DNA from: Zoogloea sp. LCSB751
GTDB taxonomy: Bacteria; Pseudomonadota; Gammaproteobacteria; Burkholderiales; Rhodocyclaceae
Direction: 5' to 3'
Length of the DNA: 64,000 nucleotides
Assembly (NCBI RefSeq): GCF_002028455.1
Contig: NZ_MWUM01000011.1
Coordinates: 101,950 to 165,949, forward strand
How positions within the stretch are numbered: the stretch's first letter is position 1; each line of letters begins with the position of its first letter. The translations under genes were made by a program, and so were the position numbers. Under the pieces are notes generated by a model. It saw nothing but the letters and a program-made list of their open reading frames with translations, was not told the origin of the DNA and searched no databases. This document shows positions 9,276 through 17,993 of this stretch, piece by piece.

Positions 9276-11401
9276 CGCTTGTTTCCGGGGAGACGTTGTT
9301 CGAGGTCGGCCAGCGCATCTTCGATGACGCTTGCTGCCCAGTCCAGTTCGGCTTCGGTCACGACCAGCGGCGGGGCGAAGCGCAGCACCGAGTCGTGGGT
9401 GTCCTTGGTCATCAGGCCGCGGGCCAGCAGCCATTCGGCGGCGGTGCGGGCGTTGACGCGGCGGGTGTCCAGTTCCATGCCGATCAACAGGCCGCGGCCG
9501 CGTACCTCGCGGATCAGCGGGTTGCGGATGGCCTGCAGGCGGGCCATGAAGGCGCTGCCGAGGCGGTCGGAGCGCTCGACCAGTTTCTCCTCGGCCAGCA
9601 GGGCCAGGGCTTCGGCCGCGACGGCCGCGCCGAGCGGGTTGCCGCCGAAGGTGGAGCCATGGTCGCCGGGGTGGAATACCTGCATCACCGTCTCGTCGGC
9701 GAGGAAGGCCGAGACCGGCAGCAGGCCGCCGCCGAGGGCCTTGCCGAGGATCACGCCGTCAGGGCGCACGCCGTCGTGCTGGCAGGCCAGCAGGCGGCCG
9801 GTGCGGCCGAGGCCGGTCTGCACCTCGTCGGCGATCAGCAGTACGTTGTTGGCGCGGCAGATCTCGGCGCAGCGGACCAGCCAGCCGGTTGGCGGTACAT
9901 GGATGCCGCCTTCGCCCTGGATCGGCTCGAACAGGAAGGCTGCGGTGTGTGGTGTGATCGCTGCGGCGAGGGCCTCGGCATCGCCGAAGGGAATGCTGTG
10001 AAAGCCTGGCGAGAAGGGGCCGAAGCCGTCCCGGTACTGGGCCTCCGAGGAGAAGCCGATGATGGTCGTCGAGCGGCCGTGGAAGTTGTCGTCGCAGACG
10101 ATGATCTCGGCCTGCCCCTCGGGTACCCCCTTGATCTTGTGGGCCCATTTGCGGGCTGCCTTGAGGGCGGTTTCGACGGCCTCCAGGCCGGTGTTCACCG
10201 GCAGTGCCTGATCGTAGCCGAGCAGCGCCGACAGGCGCTCCAGCATCAGAGGAAGACGGTCGTTGGCGTAGGCACGGGAGGTCAGCGCCAGGCGGCGGGC
10301 CTGTTCGGTGAGCACCTTGACCAGGCGCGGGTGGCTGTGGCCGAAGCTGACCGCCGAGTAGGCGCTCATCATGTCCAGGTAGCGCCGGCCTTCCACGTCC
10401 CACAGCCACACCCCTTCGCCGCGGGTGAACACCACCGGCAGCGGCGCGTAGTTGTGGGCGCCGAAGGTGTGCTCGCGGGCCAGCAGGTTGGTGGTGGTCG
10501 GGCCGAGGGCCGCAGCGGCGAAGTCCAGCACCCAGCGCGCGCCGCTGCCGTCCCGGTCCCGTTCGGGCACGTATTCGACGATTTCCAGCGCGACGAGGTC
10601 GGCGCAACTGCGCAGGCCGTGCAGGCAGTCGGCGAGCTCCTGCGGGTCGAGGCCGTCCGGCTCCAGGCAGGTGGTGGCCGGCAGCAGCGCGCAATCCACG
10701 GAGTCCAGGTCTACCGACACGCCGAAGCCGGTGGTGCCCTCGCGGGCGATGCTCATGGCTTCGCACAGTACGGCCGGCAGGCCGCGGCGCTTGACCTCGG
10801 GCATGAAGAAGATGCGCACGCCGAGGCGCTTGAGCAGGGCCAGCTCCTCGGGCTCCCAGGAGCGCGCACCGACGATGGCCACATGGGCCGGGTCGAGGTG
10901 GGGGCCGGGCACGCCGGTCAGGCCCGCATCGCCGACGCCGAGCAGCGCCGCCAGCGGCATGCCGTGGATGTTGCCACTGTGGGTGGTTTGCGGTGTGTGG
11001 GCGTCCAGGTGGGCATCGATCCAGATCAGGCCCAGCTTGCCGCGTCCCTCCAGCGCCCGCGCTGCGCCGCGCCAGGTGCCGGCGCCGATCGCGTGGTCGC
11101 CGCCCAGCACCAGCGGTACCGCGCCGTCGGCGCACAGGGCGGCGACTTCATCGGCCAGGTCGTGGAGCAGGGCGCTGACGTTGCCCAGCCGCTCCGGCAG
11201 GGAGGCGCGGGGTGGCTTGGGGGCGCTGGGCTCGTGCAGGGATTGCCACTGGGCAGCAATGCCGCGACTGCGCAGCTGGGCGTCGAGGCCGAAGTCCTTG
11301 AGGGTCCGCGGACCGGCGGCGGGGCCAAAGATCGGCGCACCGAAGCAGGATCCGACACCGACGATGCGGACCGGGCGGGAGGGCGCGAGCAGGGCGGGCA
11401 T
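9272..11401 (-). CDS. Fusion of arginase-family ureohydrolase and ornithine aminotransferase
   Basis: One uninterrupted 709-residue frame joins two enzymes. Residues 1-300 are a ureohydrolase with all six manganese ligands of arginase: His103 (GGDH), Asp129, His131 and Asp133 (DAHLD), Asp231 and Asp233 (VDLD), plus His146 in SGNIHGMP. Residues 305-709 are a class III PLP aminotransferase closest in style to ornithine aminotransferase, with DEVQTGLGRTG and the Schiff-base lysine Lys554 in ILGKALGGG. Together they could turn arginine via ornithine into glutamate semialdehyde. The guanidine-side loops differ from classical arginases (PATTCLEP instead of an APATGTP-like loop; SWEPEE instead of DVDPGE), so the N-domain substrate is inferred. 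GGAGGA precedes ATG 11401. Confidence 0.88.
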   Translation of the reverse strand: MPALLAPSRPVRIVGVGSCFGAPIFGPAAGPRTLKDFGLDAQLRSRGIAAQWQSLHEPSAPKPPRASLPERLGNVSALLHDLADEVAALCADGAVPLVLGGDHAIGAGTWRGAARALEGRGKLGLIWIDAHLDAHTPQTTHSGNIHGMPLAALLGVGDAGLTGVPGPHLDPAHVAIVGARSWEPEELALLKRLGVRIFFMPEVKRRGLPAVLCEAMSIAREGTTGFGVSVDLDSVDCALLPATTCLEPDGLDPQELADCLHGLRSCADLVALEIVEYVPERDRDGSGARWVLDFAAAALGPTTTNLLAREHTFGAHNYAPLPVVFTRGEGVWLWDVEGRRYLDMMSAYSAVSFGHSHPRLVKVLTEQARRLALTSRAYANDRLPLMLERLSALLGYDQALPVNTGLEAVETALKAARKWAHKIKGVPEGQAEIIVCDDNFHGRSTTIIGFSSEAQYRDGFGPFSPGFHSIPFGDAEALAAAITPHTAAFLFEPIQGEGGIHVPPTGWLVRCAEICRANNVLLIADEVQTGLGRTGRLLACQHDGVRPDGVILGKALGGGLLPVSAFLADETVMQVFHPGDHGSTFGGNPLGAAVAAEALALLAEEKLVERSDRLGSAFMARLQAIRNPLIREVRGRGLLIGMELDTRRVNARTAAEWLLARGLMTKDTHDSVLRFAPPLVVTEAELDWAASVIEDALADLEQRLPGNKR

Positions 11402-11529
11402 GGTCTTCCTCCGAAGGCGGTTGGGCCGAGATGGCCGTCATGCCTGTTTGAGCGGGCCGCGGTGGCTTCGTTCAAGGCCGGGCGTGCGGCTTACCACGGG
11501 TTCAGTGCCGCGGGCACGGCGTCCTGGCC

Positions 11530-13068
11530 TCAGTGCAGCAGATGCCAGGCTTCGGTGGTGGCCAGTGCGGCCAGCAGCACGGTGCAGCCGATCAGCCAGT
11601 AACGGGTGCGGCGGCTTTCGGTGACCAGGCGGGCGAGTTCGGCGCGGTGGTCTTCCGCCACCGGTTGGGCGGCCAGCGCCTGGTGCACCAGGCGGGGCAG
11701 CTGCGGCAGCGTGGCGGCCCACGACGGGGCCTCGTCCTTGACGTGGCGCAGCAGCGCGCGCCAGCCGATCTGGTCGTTCATCCAGCGTTCGAGGAAGGGC
11801 TTGGCGGTCTTCCACAGATCGAGGTCCGGGTCGAGCTGGCGGCCGAGGCCTTCGACGTTGAGCAGGGTCTTCTGCAGCAGCACGAGCTGGGGCTGGACTT
11901 CCATCTCGAAGCGGCGGGCGGTCTGGAACAGGCGCAGCAGCGTCTTGCCGAAGGAGATGTCCTTCAGCGGACGGTCGAAGATCGGTTCGCAGACCGCGCG
12001 GATCGCCCCTTCGAACTCGTCCACGCGGGTATGCGACGGCACCCAGCCGGCCTCGATGTGGGCCAGCGCGACGCGCCGGTAGTCGCGCTGGAAGAAGGCC
12101 AGGAAATTGGTGGCCAGGTACTTCTTGTCGGAGTCGTTGAGGGTGCCGATGATGCCGAAGTCCAGCGCGATGTAGCGTCCGCGGGCCGGGCCGTCGGTGG
12201 CCACGAAGATGTTGCCGGGGTGCATGTCGGCATGGAAGAAGCCGTCGCGGAACACCTGCGTGAAGAAGATCTCGACGCCGGCGCGGGACAGGTGCTTGAG
12301 GTCGATGCCGTTCTGCTTGAGGGCCTCGAGCTGGGAGATCGGAATGCCCTTCATGCGCTCCATCACCATCACGTTGGTGGAGCAGAAGTCCCAATGCACT
12401 TCGGGGACCACGAGCAGCTCTGAATCCTTGAAGTTGCGCCGCAGCTGGGAGCAGTTGGCGGCCTCGCGCATCAGGTCGAGCTCGTCGCGCAGGTACTTGG
12501 AGAATTCGGCGACCACTTCCCGTGGCTTCAGGCGGCGGCCTTCCGGCCATACCTTTTCGAGCACCGTGGCGGCTGCGTCGAGCAGGGCCAGGTCGTGGGC
12601 GATCACCGGGGCGATGCCAGGGCGCAGGATCTTGACCGCCACTTCGGTGCCGTCGGGCAGCTCGGCGAAATGCACCTGGGCGATGGAGGCCGAGGCCACC
12701 GGCTCCCGCTCGAAGCGGGCGAAAACCTCGTCGGCCGGCTTGCCGTAGGCTGCGTGCAGCTGGGCCAGTGCTTCTGCGGAGGAGAAGGGCGGTACCCGGT
12801 CCTGCAGGCGGGCCAGCTCTTCGGCGATGGCGGGGGGCAGCAGGTCGCGACGGGTGGACAGCATCTGGCCGAACTTGACGAAGATCGGACCGAGGGATTC
12901 GAGGGCCTGGCGCAGCCGCGCGCCGGCCGGTTCGTTGAAGCTCCGGCGGAAGCGGGTGAGCTTGGCCAGCCAGGCCAGGCGGCCGGTCGGCTCGTTGGAG
13001 AGGACCATCTGATCGAGCCCGTATTTCAGGCTCACGGAGACGATCTTGACGAGTCGGAAGAGACGCAC
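11530..13068 (-). CDS. ubiB: UbiB, ubiquinone biosynthesis ABC1/ADCK-type kinase-like protein
   Basis: This 512-residue atypical kinase supports aerobic and anaerobic ubiquinone synthesis at the inner membrane. Visible features are the KxGQ family motif (65-68, in [20 protein letters not shown]), the A-rich nucleotide loop in ASASIAQVH, the catalytic HADMHPGN and the metal-binding LDFGIIG. The C-terminus ends in one hydrophobic helix ([19 protein letters not shown]), the membrane anchor. It is on the minus strand downstream of a secreted unknown and upstream of the arginase/aminotransferase fusion. The ubiE and ubiJ partners often found beside it are not in this window. Confidence 0.95.
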   Translation of the reverse strand: MRLFRLVKIVSVSLKYGLDQMVLSNEPTGRLAWLAKLTRFRRSFNEPAGARLRQALESLGPIFVKFGQMLSTRRDLLPPAIAEELARLQDRVPPFSSAEALAQLHAAYGKPADEVFARFEREPVASASIAQVHFAELPDGTEVAVKILRPGIAPVIAHDLALLDAAATVLEKVWPEGRRLKPREVVAEFSKYLRDELDLMREAANCSQLRRNFKDSELLVVPEVHWDFCSTNVMVMERMKGIPISQLEALKQNGIDLKHLSRAGVEIFFTQVFRDGFFHADMHPGNIFVATDGPARGRYIALDFGIIGTLNDSDKKYLATNFLAFFQRDYRRVALAHIEAGWVPSHTRVDEFEGAIRAVCEPIFDRPLKDISFGKTLLRLFQTARRFEMEVQPQLVLLQKTLLNVEGLGRQLDPDLDLWKTAKPFLERWMNDQIGWRALLRHVKDEAPSWAATLPQLPRLVHQALAAQPVAEDHRAELARLVTESRRTRYWLIGCTVLLAALATTEAWHLLH

Positions 13069-13140
13069 GGCGGCTGTGGAAAAGGAAAACGCGGATTGTG
13101 CCCGGAAAGACCGAGCGACGAAAGCCGGCTTGGCCGGTCG

Positions 13141-13806
13141 TCAGCGTCGCTTGGCGGGGCGTGGCGGTGTTTTCGGTGAAGGGGCCGGTGCGGCCGTGTT
13201 CTGCACCGGTGCCGGTGCAATGCGGCCCGGCTGCACCTGTTCCAGCAGCCAGCGGGTGGCAACGTGGATCTCCCGCTTCAGGGCCTCGTCTTCGGCCGGC
13301 ATGCCGAAGCTCAGGCTGGCCATGCCGGTGTCGTCGATGGCAAAGGCCGGCAGCCGCCATTCCCGCTCGACGACGAACAGATGGTCGCCGTCGCGGATCG
13401 CCTTCTGGGCGATGACATAGCCGTAGGGGCGGTTCTCGAAGTTGCCGCAATAGGCCGTGCGGGTGGCGCTGCTCAAGCCGTCGCGGGTGGCGCTGACCAG
13501 CCCGCTGGTGGTGAAGCCGGTGCAATGCCGCGCCAGTCCGGCGGCGATGTAGGCGAGGTAGGTGTCCGGGCCCATGTCCTGCGCGGCGAAGCGCTGCACT
13601 AGGATGCGGTCGCGATAATCTTCCAGGCCCTGGCCGCGGGGCAGGTATTCCTCGTGGCGGACACCCTTGCCTTCCCGCAGGTCGACGATGCGCCAGGCTG
13701 GGCCGGACGGCATCGGCACCGGCCAGTGGAGGGTCGCGGGCTCGGCGCAAGCCGCCGTGGCGGCGAGCAGGCTGGCAAGGAGGACGGTCGGTCGGAGGAG
13801 GCTCAC
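13141..13806 (-). CDS. Exported protein of unknown function
   Basis: I do not recognise a family. From GTG 13806 (with GGAAA upstream) the product is 221 residues and opens with a signal peptide (VSLLRPTVLLASLLAATAACAEPA) ending at a probable AxA-type or lipoprotein-like site. The mature part has two cysteines (RHCTGF and AYCGNF) that may pair in the periplasm, and a proline/alanine-rich basic tail ending RPAKRR. A longer start at ATG 13866 would place extra polar residues before the signal peptide, which is less likely. It lies 72 bp upstream of ubiB in the same direction. Confidence 0.6.
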   Translation of the reverse strand: MSLLRPTVLLASLLAATAACAEPATLHWPVPMPSGPAWRIVDLREGKGVRHEEYLPRGQGLEDYRDRILVQRFAAQDMGPDTYLAYIAAGLARHCTGFTTSGLVSATRDGLSSATRTAYCGNFENRPYGYVIAQKAIRDGDHLFVVEREWRLPAFAIDDTGMASLSFGMPAEDEALKREIHVATRWLLEQVQPGRIAPAPVQNTAAPAPSPKTPPRPAKRR

Positions 13807-13886
13807 GGTCGTTTCCGATGGCGCACACGGACCACAACGATAGGGCAAGGACATGTTTTTTGCCATGCCGGTCGCACTTTGTTACC

Positions 13887-13908
13887 GGCGGGACGCCGGT
13901 GTCCCGCC
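13887..13908. repeat. Inverted repeat in the argS upstream region
   Basis: Arms GGCGGGAC and GTCCCGCC flank the loop GCCGGT. An alternative hairpin ACCGGCG-GGA-CGCCGGT overlaps it at 13884-13900. It lies between the divergent exported-protein gene and argS, just upstream of the argS -10 box. A regulatory role is possible but unsupported beyond position. Confidence 0.35.
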
Positions 13909-13927
13909 GTGGCAACGCCTGCTTGGA

Positions 13928-13933
13928 TATAAT
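13928..13933 (+). promoter_or_regulatory. -10 box (TATAAT) of argS
   Basis: A perfect TATAAT stands 28 nt before the argS ATG. No convincing -35 hexamer is found 16-18 nt upstream, so the promoter is called from the -10 element and its position only. Confidence 0.5.
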
Positions 13934-13960
13934 CCTGTGCTTTTAGTCGCAGTGTTTGCC

Positions 13961-15694
13961 ATGAGCGCCGATTCCAAAACCCAGCTTGCCGACCTTTTGC
14001 GCGCCGCCCTGTTGAGCGTCGCCCCCGAACAGGCCGAAACCCCCATCAACCTGGAGCGTCCCAAGCAGGCCGGCCACGGTGATTTTGCAAGCAACCTGGC
14101 GCTGCAGCTGGCCAAGCCGCTGAAGCGCAATCCGCGTGAGCTGGCCAACCTGCTGCTGGCCGAACTGCCCAAGTCCGACCTGATCGCCAAGGCCGAAGTG
14201 GCTGGCGCCGGCTTCATCAACTTCACGCTGGTCTCCGACGCCAAGACCGCCGTCGTGCGCAGCGTGCTGGAGCGCGGCGAGGCCTTCGGCCGCGGTGACA
14301 AGAGCGGCGTCAAGGTGCAGGTGGAATTCGTCTCCGCCAACCCCACCGGCCCGCTGCACGTCGGCCACGGCCGCGGTGCGGCCTACGGCGCGTCCCTGTC
14401 CGACGTGCTCGACTTCGCCGGTTTCGAAGTCACCCGCGAGTACTACATCAACGACGCCGGCCGGCAGATGGACATCCTGGCGCTGTCCACCTGGCTGCGT
14501 TACCTCGACCTGTTCGGCATCGCGATTGCCTTCCCGCCCAACGCCTACCAGGGCGACTACGTGAAGGACATGGCGGCGCAGATCAAGGAATCCCACGCCG
14601 ACCGCTTCGCCAAGGTGTCCGCTGCCGACGTGCTGGCCGGCGCGCCGTCCGTCGAGGCCGACAAGGAAGGCCACCTGGATGCGCTGATCGCCAACGCCAA
14701 GAACCTGCTCGGTTCCGACTACGCATGGGTGCATGGCTTCGCGCTCACCGAGCAGCTCGGCGACGGCCGCGAGGATCTGGCCGAGTTCGGCGTGACCTTC
14801 GACAAGTGGTTCTCCGAGCGCTCCCTGTTCGACACCGGTCTGGTCGAAAAGGCCGTCACCGCGCTGGAAGCCGGCGGCCACCTGTACGAACAGGACGGCG
14901 CCAAGTGGTTCCGCTCCACCGCCTTCGGCGACGAGAAGGACCGCGTCGTGCAGCGCGAGAACGGACTGTTCACCTATTTCGCGTCCGACATCGCCTACCA
15001 CGCCAACAAGTACGAGCGTGGCTTCGACCGCATCATCGACATCTGGGGCGCCGACCACCACGGCTACATCCCGCGCGTGAAGGGCGCCCTGCAGGCCCTC
15101 GGCCTGCCGCCCGAGAAGCTCGACGTGGCGCTGGTGCAGTTCGCGGTGCTGTACCGCGACGGCCAGAAGGCAGCGATGTCCACCCGCTCCGGCGAGTTCG
15201 TCACGCTGCGCGAGCTGCGCAACGAGGTCGGCAACGACGCCTGCCGCTTCTTCTACGTGTTGCGCAAGGCCGACCAGCACCTGGACTTCGACCTCGATCT
15301 GGCCAAGAGCCAGAGCAACGAGAACCCGGTGTATTACATCCAGTACGCCCATGCCCGCCTGTGCTCGGTGCTCAACCAATGGAACGGCACGCCGGCCGAC
15401 CTGCTCGAGGCCGACCTCGCCCGTCTCGACAATGAGCGCGAGCTGGCCCTGTGCGCACGCCTGACCGCCTTCCCGGAAGTCGTCCGCAGCGCTGCCGCCG
15501 ATTACGCGCCGCACCAGATCGCCTTCTACCTGAAGGACCTGGCCGGCGAGTTCCACAGCTACTACAACGCCGAACGCATGCTGGTGGACGATGAAGGCCT
15601 CAAGCTCGCCCGTCTGGCCCTGGCCGCCGCGGTGCGCCAGGTGATCCGTAACGGCCTCGCGCTGCTGGGTGTCTCCGCTCCCGAATCCATGTAA
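13961..15694 (+). CDS. argS: Arginyl-tRNA synthetase
   Basis: This class Ia aminoacyl-tRNA synthetase charges tRNA-Arg in the cytosol. The 577-residue product has an N-terminal tRNA-recognition domain, the HIGH-type signature HVGHGRG in SANPTGPLHVGHGRG, the AAMSTRSG stretch where other class I enzymes have KMSKS, and a DALR anticodon-binding C-domain. ATG 13961 is preferred over upstream in-frame starts because homologues begin near MxxD...LxxLL and a TATAAT box lies 28 nt before it. It heads a cluster with a SPOR protein and dsbA, a common arrangement in betaproteobacteria. Confidence 0.97.
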   Translation: MSADSKTQLADLLRAALLSVAPEQAETPINLERPKQAGHGDFASNLALQLAKPLKRNPRELANLLLAELPKSDLIAKAEVAGAGFINFTLVSDAKTAVVRSVLERGEAFGRGDKSGVKVQVEFVSANPTGPLHVGHGRGAAYGASLSDVLDFAGFEVTREYYINDAGRQMDILALSTWLRYLDLFGIAIAFPPNAYQGDYVKDMAAQIKESHADRFAKVSAADVLAGAPSVEADKEGHLDALIANAKNLLGSDYAWVHGFALTEQLGDGREDLAEFGVTFDKWFSERSLFDTGLVEKAVTALEAGGHLYEQDGAKWFRSTAFGDEKDRVVQRENGLFTYFASDIAYHANKYERGFDRIIDIWGADHHGYIPRVKGALQALGLPPEKLDVALVQFAVLYRDGQKAAMSTRSGEFVTLRELRNEVGNDACRFFYVLRKADQHLDFDLDLAKSQSNENPVYYIQYAHARLCSVLNQWNGTPADLLEADLARLDNERELALCARLTAFPEVVRSAAADYAPHQIAFYLKDLAGEFHSYYNAERMLVDDEGLKLARLALAAAVRQVIRNGLALLGVSAPESM

Positions 15695-15712
15695 TCGCCG
15701 GACCCGTCGTTC

Positions 15713-16465
15713 ATGAGCCGTGATCTGAAACCCCGTCTGCAGACCAACAAGCCGAAATCGGGCAGCCGGGGCAGCACCCTGGTCGGTATCTTCGTCGGAC
15801 TGATTCTCGGCGCGCTGGTGGCGGCGGGGATCGCGCTGTACTTCACTTCTTCGTCGCCGTTCCAGAAGTCGAAGCAGGAAGACAAGCCGGTGGCGCCGCC
15901 GCCGCCGCCCAAGCCGCAGAGCAGCGAGCCCATCGCGCTGCCCGGCAAGGCCGGCGACAAGCCGGTGGAGAAGCCGCGTTTCGACTTCTACAACGTGTTG
16001 CCGAAGGGCACCGATGCGCTGCCGGCGCCGGGAAAGCCCGAGGAAACCACCGAGGACATCCGGCCGGCCAAGCCGGAGAAGGCCGACAAGTCTGACAAGA
16101 CCGCCAAGACCGACGAGGTCCAGAAGGGCGACAAGGCCAAGGCCGACGCCGAACGCGCCAAGGCTGAGGCCGCCCTGCTCGACAAGCCGCTGACGCCCGA
16201 GAAGTACTACCTGCAGGCGGGTTCGTTCGAAGACCCCTCCGAAGCGGACAATCTGAAGGCGCGTCTTGCGTTGATGGGGGTGGAAGCCAGCGTGCAGAAG
16301 GTCGACGTGCCCGACAAGGGCACCGTGCATCGGGTCAGAACCGGTCCCTACCTGGGGGCCGATGAAATGAACAAGGCCAAGCAGCAGCTCGCTGCTGGTG
16401 GCATCAATGCCGCCATCGTCCGGATCAAGCCCAAGGAACCAAAGCCGGCCAGCAGCGCTCAATGA
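15713..16465 (+). CDS. SPOR-domain membrane protein
   Basis: This 250-residue bitopic inner-membrane protein has a short basic cytoplasmic tail, one membrane helix (about 22-44, LVGIFVGLILGALVAAGIAL), a long Pro/Lys/Ala/Asp-rich periplasmic linker, and a C-terminal SPOR domain (about 160-237) beginning YYLQAGSFEDPSEADNLKARL. SPOR domains bind glycan strands stripped of stem peptides at the division site, so a septal cell-wall role like FtsN/DedD is likely. It starts 18 bp after argS and runs to within 30 bp of dsbA. Confidence 0.88.
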   Translation: MSRDLKPRLQTNKPKSGSRGSTLVGIFVGLILGALVAAGIALYFTSSSPFQKSKQEDKPVAPPPPPKPQSSEPIALPGKAGDKPVEKPRFDFYNVLPKGTDALPAPGKPEETTEDIRPAKPEKADKSDKTAKTDEVQKGDKAKADAERAKAEAALLDKPLTPEKYYLQAGSFEDPSEADNLKARLALMGVEASVQKVDVPDKGTVHRVRTGPYLGADEMNKAKQQLAAGGINAAIVRIKPKEPKPASSAQ

Positions 16466-16494
16466 GTGCTTTGCCGATTCAAGGAGAAACCGTA

Positions 16495-17136
16495 ATGCAG
16501 CGTCGTGATGTCCTCAAACAGCTTTCCGCCGCGGTGGCCGTCGGCCTCATCGGGCGTCCCGTCCTGGCCCAGAGCGGCAGCGGCTTCGAGCTGGTTTCGC
16601 CGCCGCAGCCGACCGAGGCCAAGGGCAAGGTTGAGGTGATCGAGTTCTTCCATTACGGTTGCCCTCACTGCCGGGCCTTCGACCCGCTGCTGGAGCAATG
16701 GGTCAAGAAGGTGCCGGCCGATGTGTACTTCCACCGCGTGCCGGTGACCTGGGGCAATCCCCAGCTGGCCGGTTTCGCCCGTCTGCACCTGACCCTCGCG
16801 GCAACGGGCGATCTGGCCCGCCTGCACGGGCAGGTCTTCGATGCGATCCAGACCGACAAGCAGCCGCTGCATACCGAAGCCGGTGCCCAGGAGTGGGCGG
16901 TCAAGAAGGGCATCGACAGCAAGAAGTTCCTCGATGCCTACCGCTCCTTCGGCGTGCAGGTCGGCTTGCAGCGTGTCGAGAAGCTCGGCCGCGATTACAA
17001 GGTGCAGGGCGTGCCGACCCTGGCCATCGACGGCAAGTACTTCACCTCCGCCTCCATCGCCGGCTCCCACGAGGCTTCCCTGAAGGTGGCCGACCAGCTG
17101 ATCGTCCGCGCCCGCGGCGAGCAGGGCCGCAAGTAA
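16495..17136 (+). CDS. dsbA: Thiol:disulfide interchange protein DsbA
   Basis: This 213-residue periplasmic oxidase introduces disulfides into exported proteins. The thioredoxin fold carries the active site C56-P-H-C59 in FFHYGCPHCRAF and the cis-proline loop GVPTLAIDG. The start at 16495 follows AAGGAGA with good spacing; a start at 16462, overlapping the SPOR stop, is possible but lacks a ribosome site. The N-terminus MQRRDVLKQLSAAVAVGLIG carries a twin-arginine-like pair before a hydrophobic segment, so export through Tat rather than Sec is conceivable, though RRDVLK is not a perfect RRxFLK. Confidence 0.93.
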   Translation: MQRRDVLKQLSAAVAVGLIGRPVLAQSGSGFELVSPPQPTEAKGKVEVIEFFHYGCPHCRAFDPLLEQWVKKVPADVYFHRVPVTWGNPQLAGFARLHLTLAATGDLARLHGQVFDAIQTDKQPLHTEAGAQEWAVKKGIDSKKFLDAYRSFGVQVGLQRVEKLGRDYKVQGVPTLAIDGKYFTSASIAGSHEASLKVADQLIVRARGEQGRK

Positions 17137-17210
17137 GCCGTTCCGGTCGCGGTGCCAGCGGTGCCGCGGCCAGGTCCTTCACCCTCCTCCCCTTTTCCGC
17201 CTCTTTACCT

Positions 17211-17978
17211 GTGACGCTCCGCGTATTCATCACCGGTGCCTCGAGCGGCATCGGTGCTGCGCTGGCCCGCCACTATGCAGCGGCCGGTGCCAGCCTGGGC
17301 CTGGTCGGACGGCATCGCGAGGCGCTGGCCGAGCTGGCGGCCGGCCTGCCTGGCGTGCATGCCGTGTATGGCGTCGACGTGGCACAGCCGGGGGCGCTGG
17401 CCGATGCCGCGACGGATTTCATGGCCCGCTTCGGGGTGCCCGACGTGGTGATCGCCAACGCCGGCGTGTCGGTGGGCACGCTGACGGAGGAAGCCGACGA
17501 CCTGGCAGCGTTCGAACGGGTGATGCGTACCAACGTGCTGGGTATGGTCGCCACCTTCCAGCCCTTCGTCGCGCCACTGCGCCAGTGCGGTGGCGGGCGC
17601 CTGGTCGGCATCGCCTCAGTGGCCGGCATCCGCGGCCTGCCCGGCGCCGGGGCCTACAGCGCGTCGAAGGCGGCGGCGATCGCCTATCTGGAAAGCCTGC
17701 GCGTCGAGCTGCGTGGCAGTGGCGTGAAGGTGGTGACCATCGCGCCGGGCTACATCGACACGCCGATGACCGCCATCAATCCCTATCCGATGCCCTTCCT
17801 GCTGCCTGCCGACGAGGCCGCGCGGCGCTTTGCGCGGGCCATCGAGGCGGGTGTCGGCTACACCGTCATCCCGTGGCAGATGGGCGTGGTCGCCAAGTTG
17901 CTGCGCCTGCTGCCCAATCCGCTGTTCGACCGCCTGTTCGCGCGGGCCGGGCGCAAGCCGCGGGGCTTGCCGCTGTAG
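17211..17978 (+). CDS. Short-chain dehydrogenase/reductase
   Basis: This 255-residue Rossmann-fold oxidoreductase shows the coenzyme loop TGASSGIG near the N-terminus, NAG (IANAGVS) for fold stability, and the catalytic Ser (GIASVAG), Tyr and Lys of YSASK. The TGASSGIG glycine-rich loop and a following basic GRHRE segment suggest NADP(H) preference. The substrate is unknown. GTG 17211 is the only start that places the Rossmann loop at the N-terminus; no strong ribosome site is seen. It lies 74 bp after dsbA and converges on the efflux operon, with 15 bp between stops. Confidence 0.85.
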   Translation: MTLRVFITGASSGIGAALARHYAAAGASLGLVGRHREALAELAAGLPGVHAVYGVDVAQPGALADAATDFMARFGVPDVVIANAGVSVGTLTEEADDLAAFERVMRTNVLGMVATFQPFVAPLRQCGGGRLVGIASVAGIRGLPGAGAYSASKAAAIAYLESLRVELRGSGVKVVTIAPGYIDTPMTAINPYPMPFLLPADEAARRFARAIEAGVGYTVIPWQMGVVAKLLRLLPNPLFDRLFARAGRKPRGLPL

Positions 17979-17993
17979 CCTGCGCCGGCGCCG

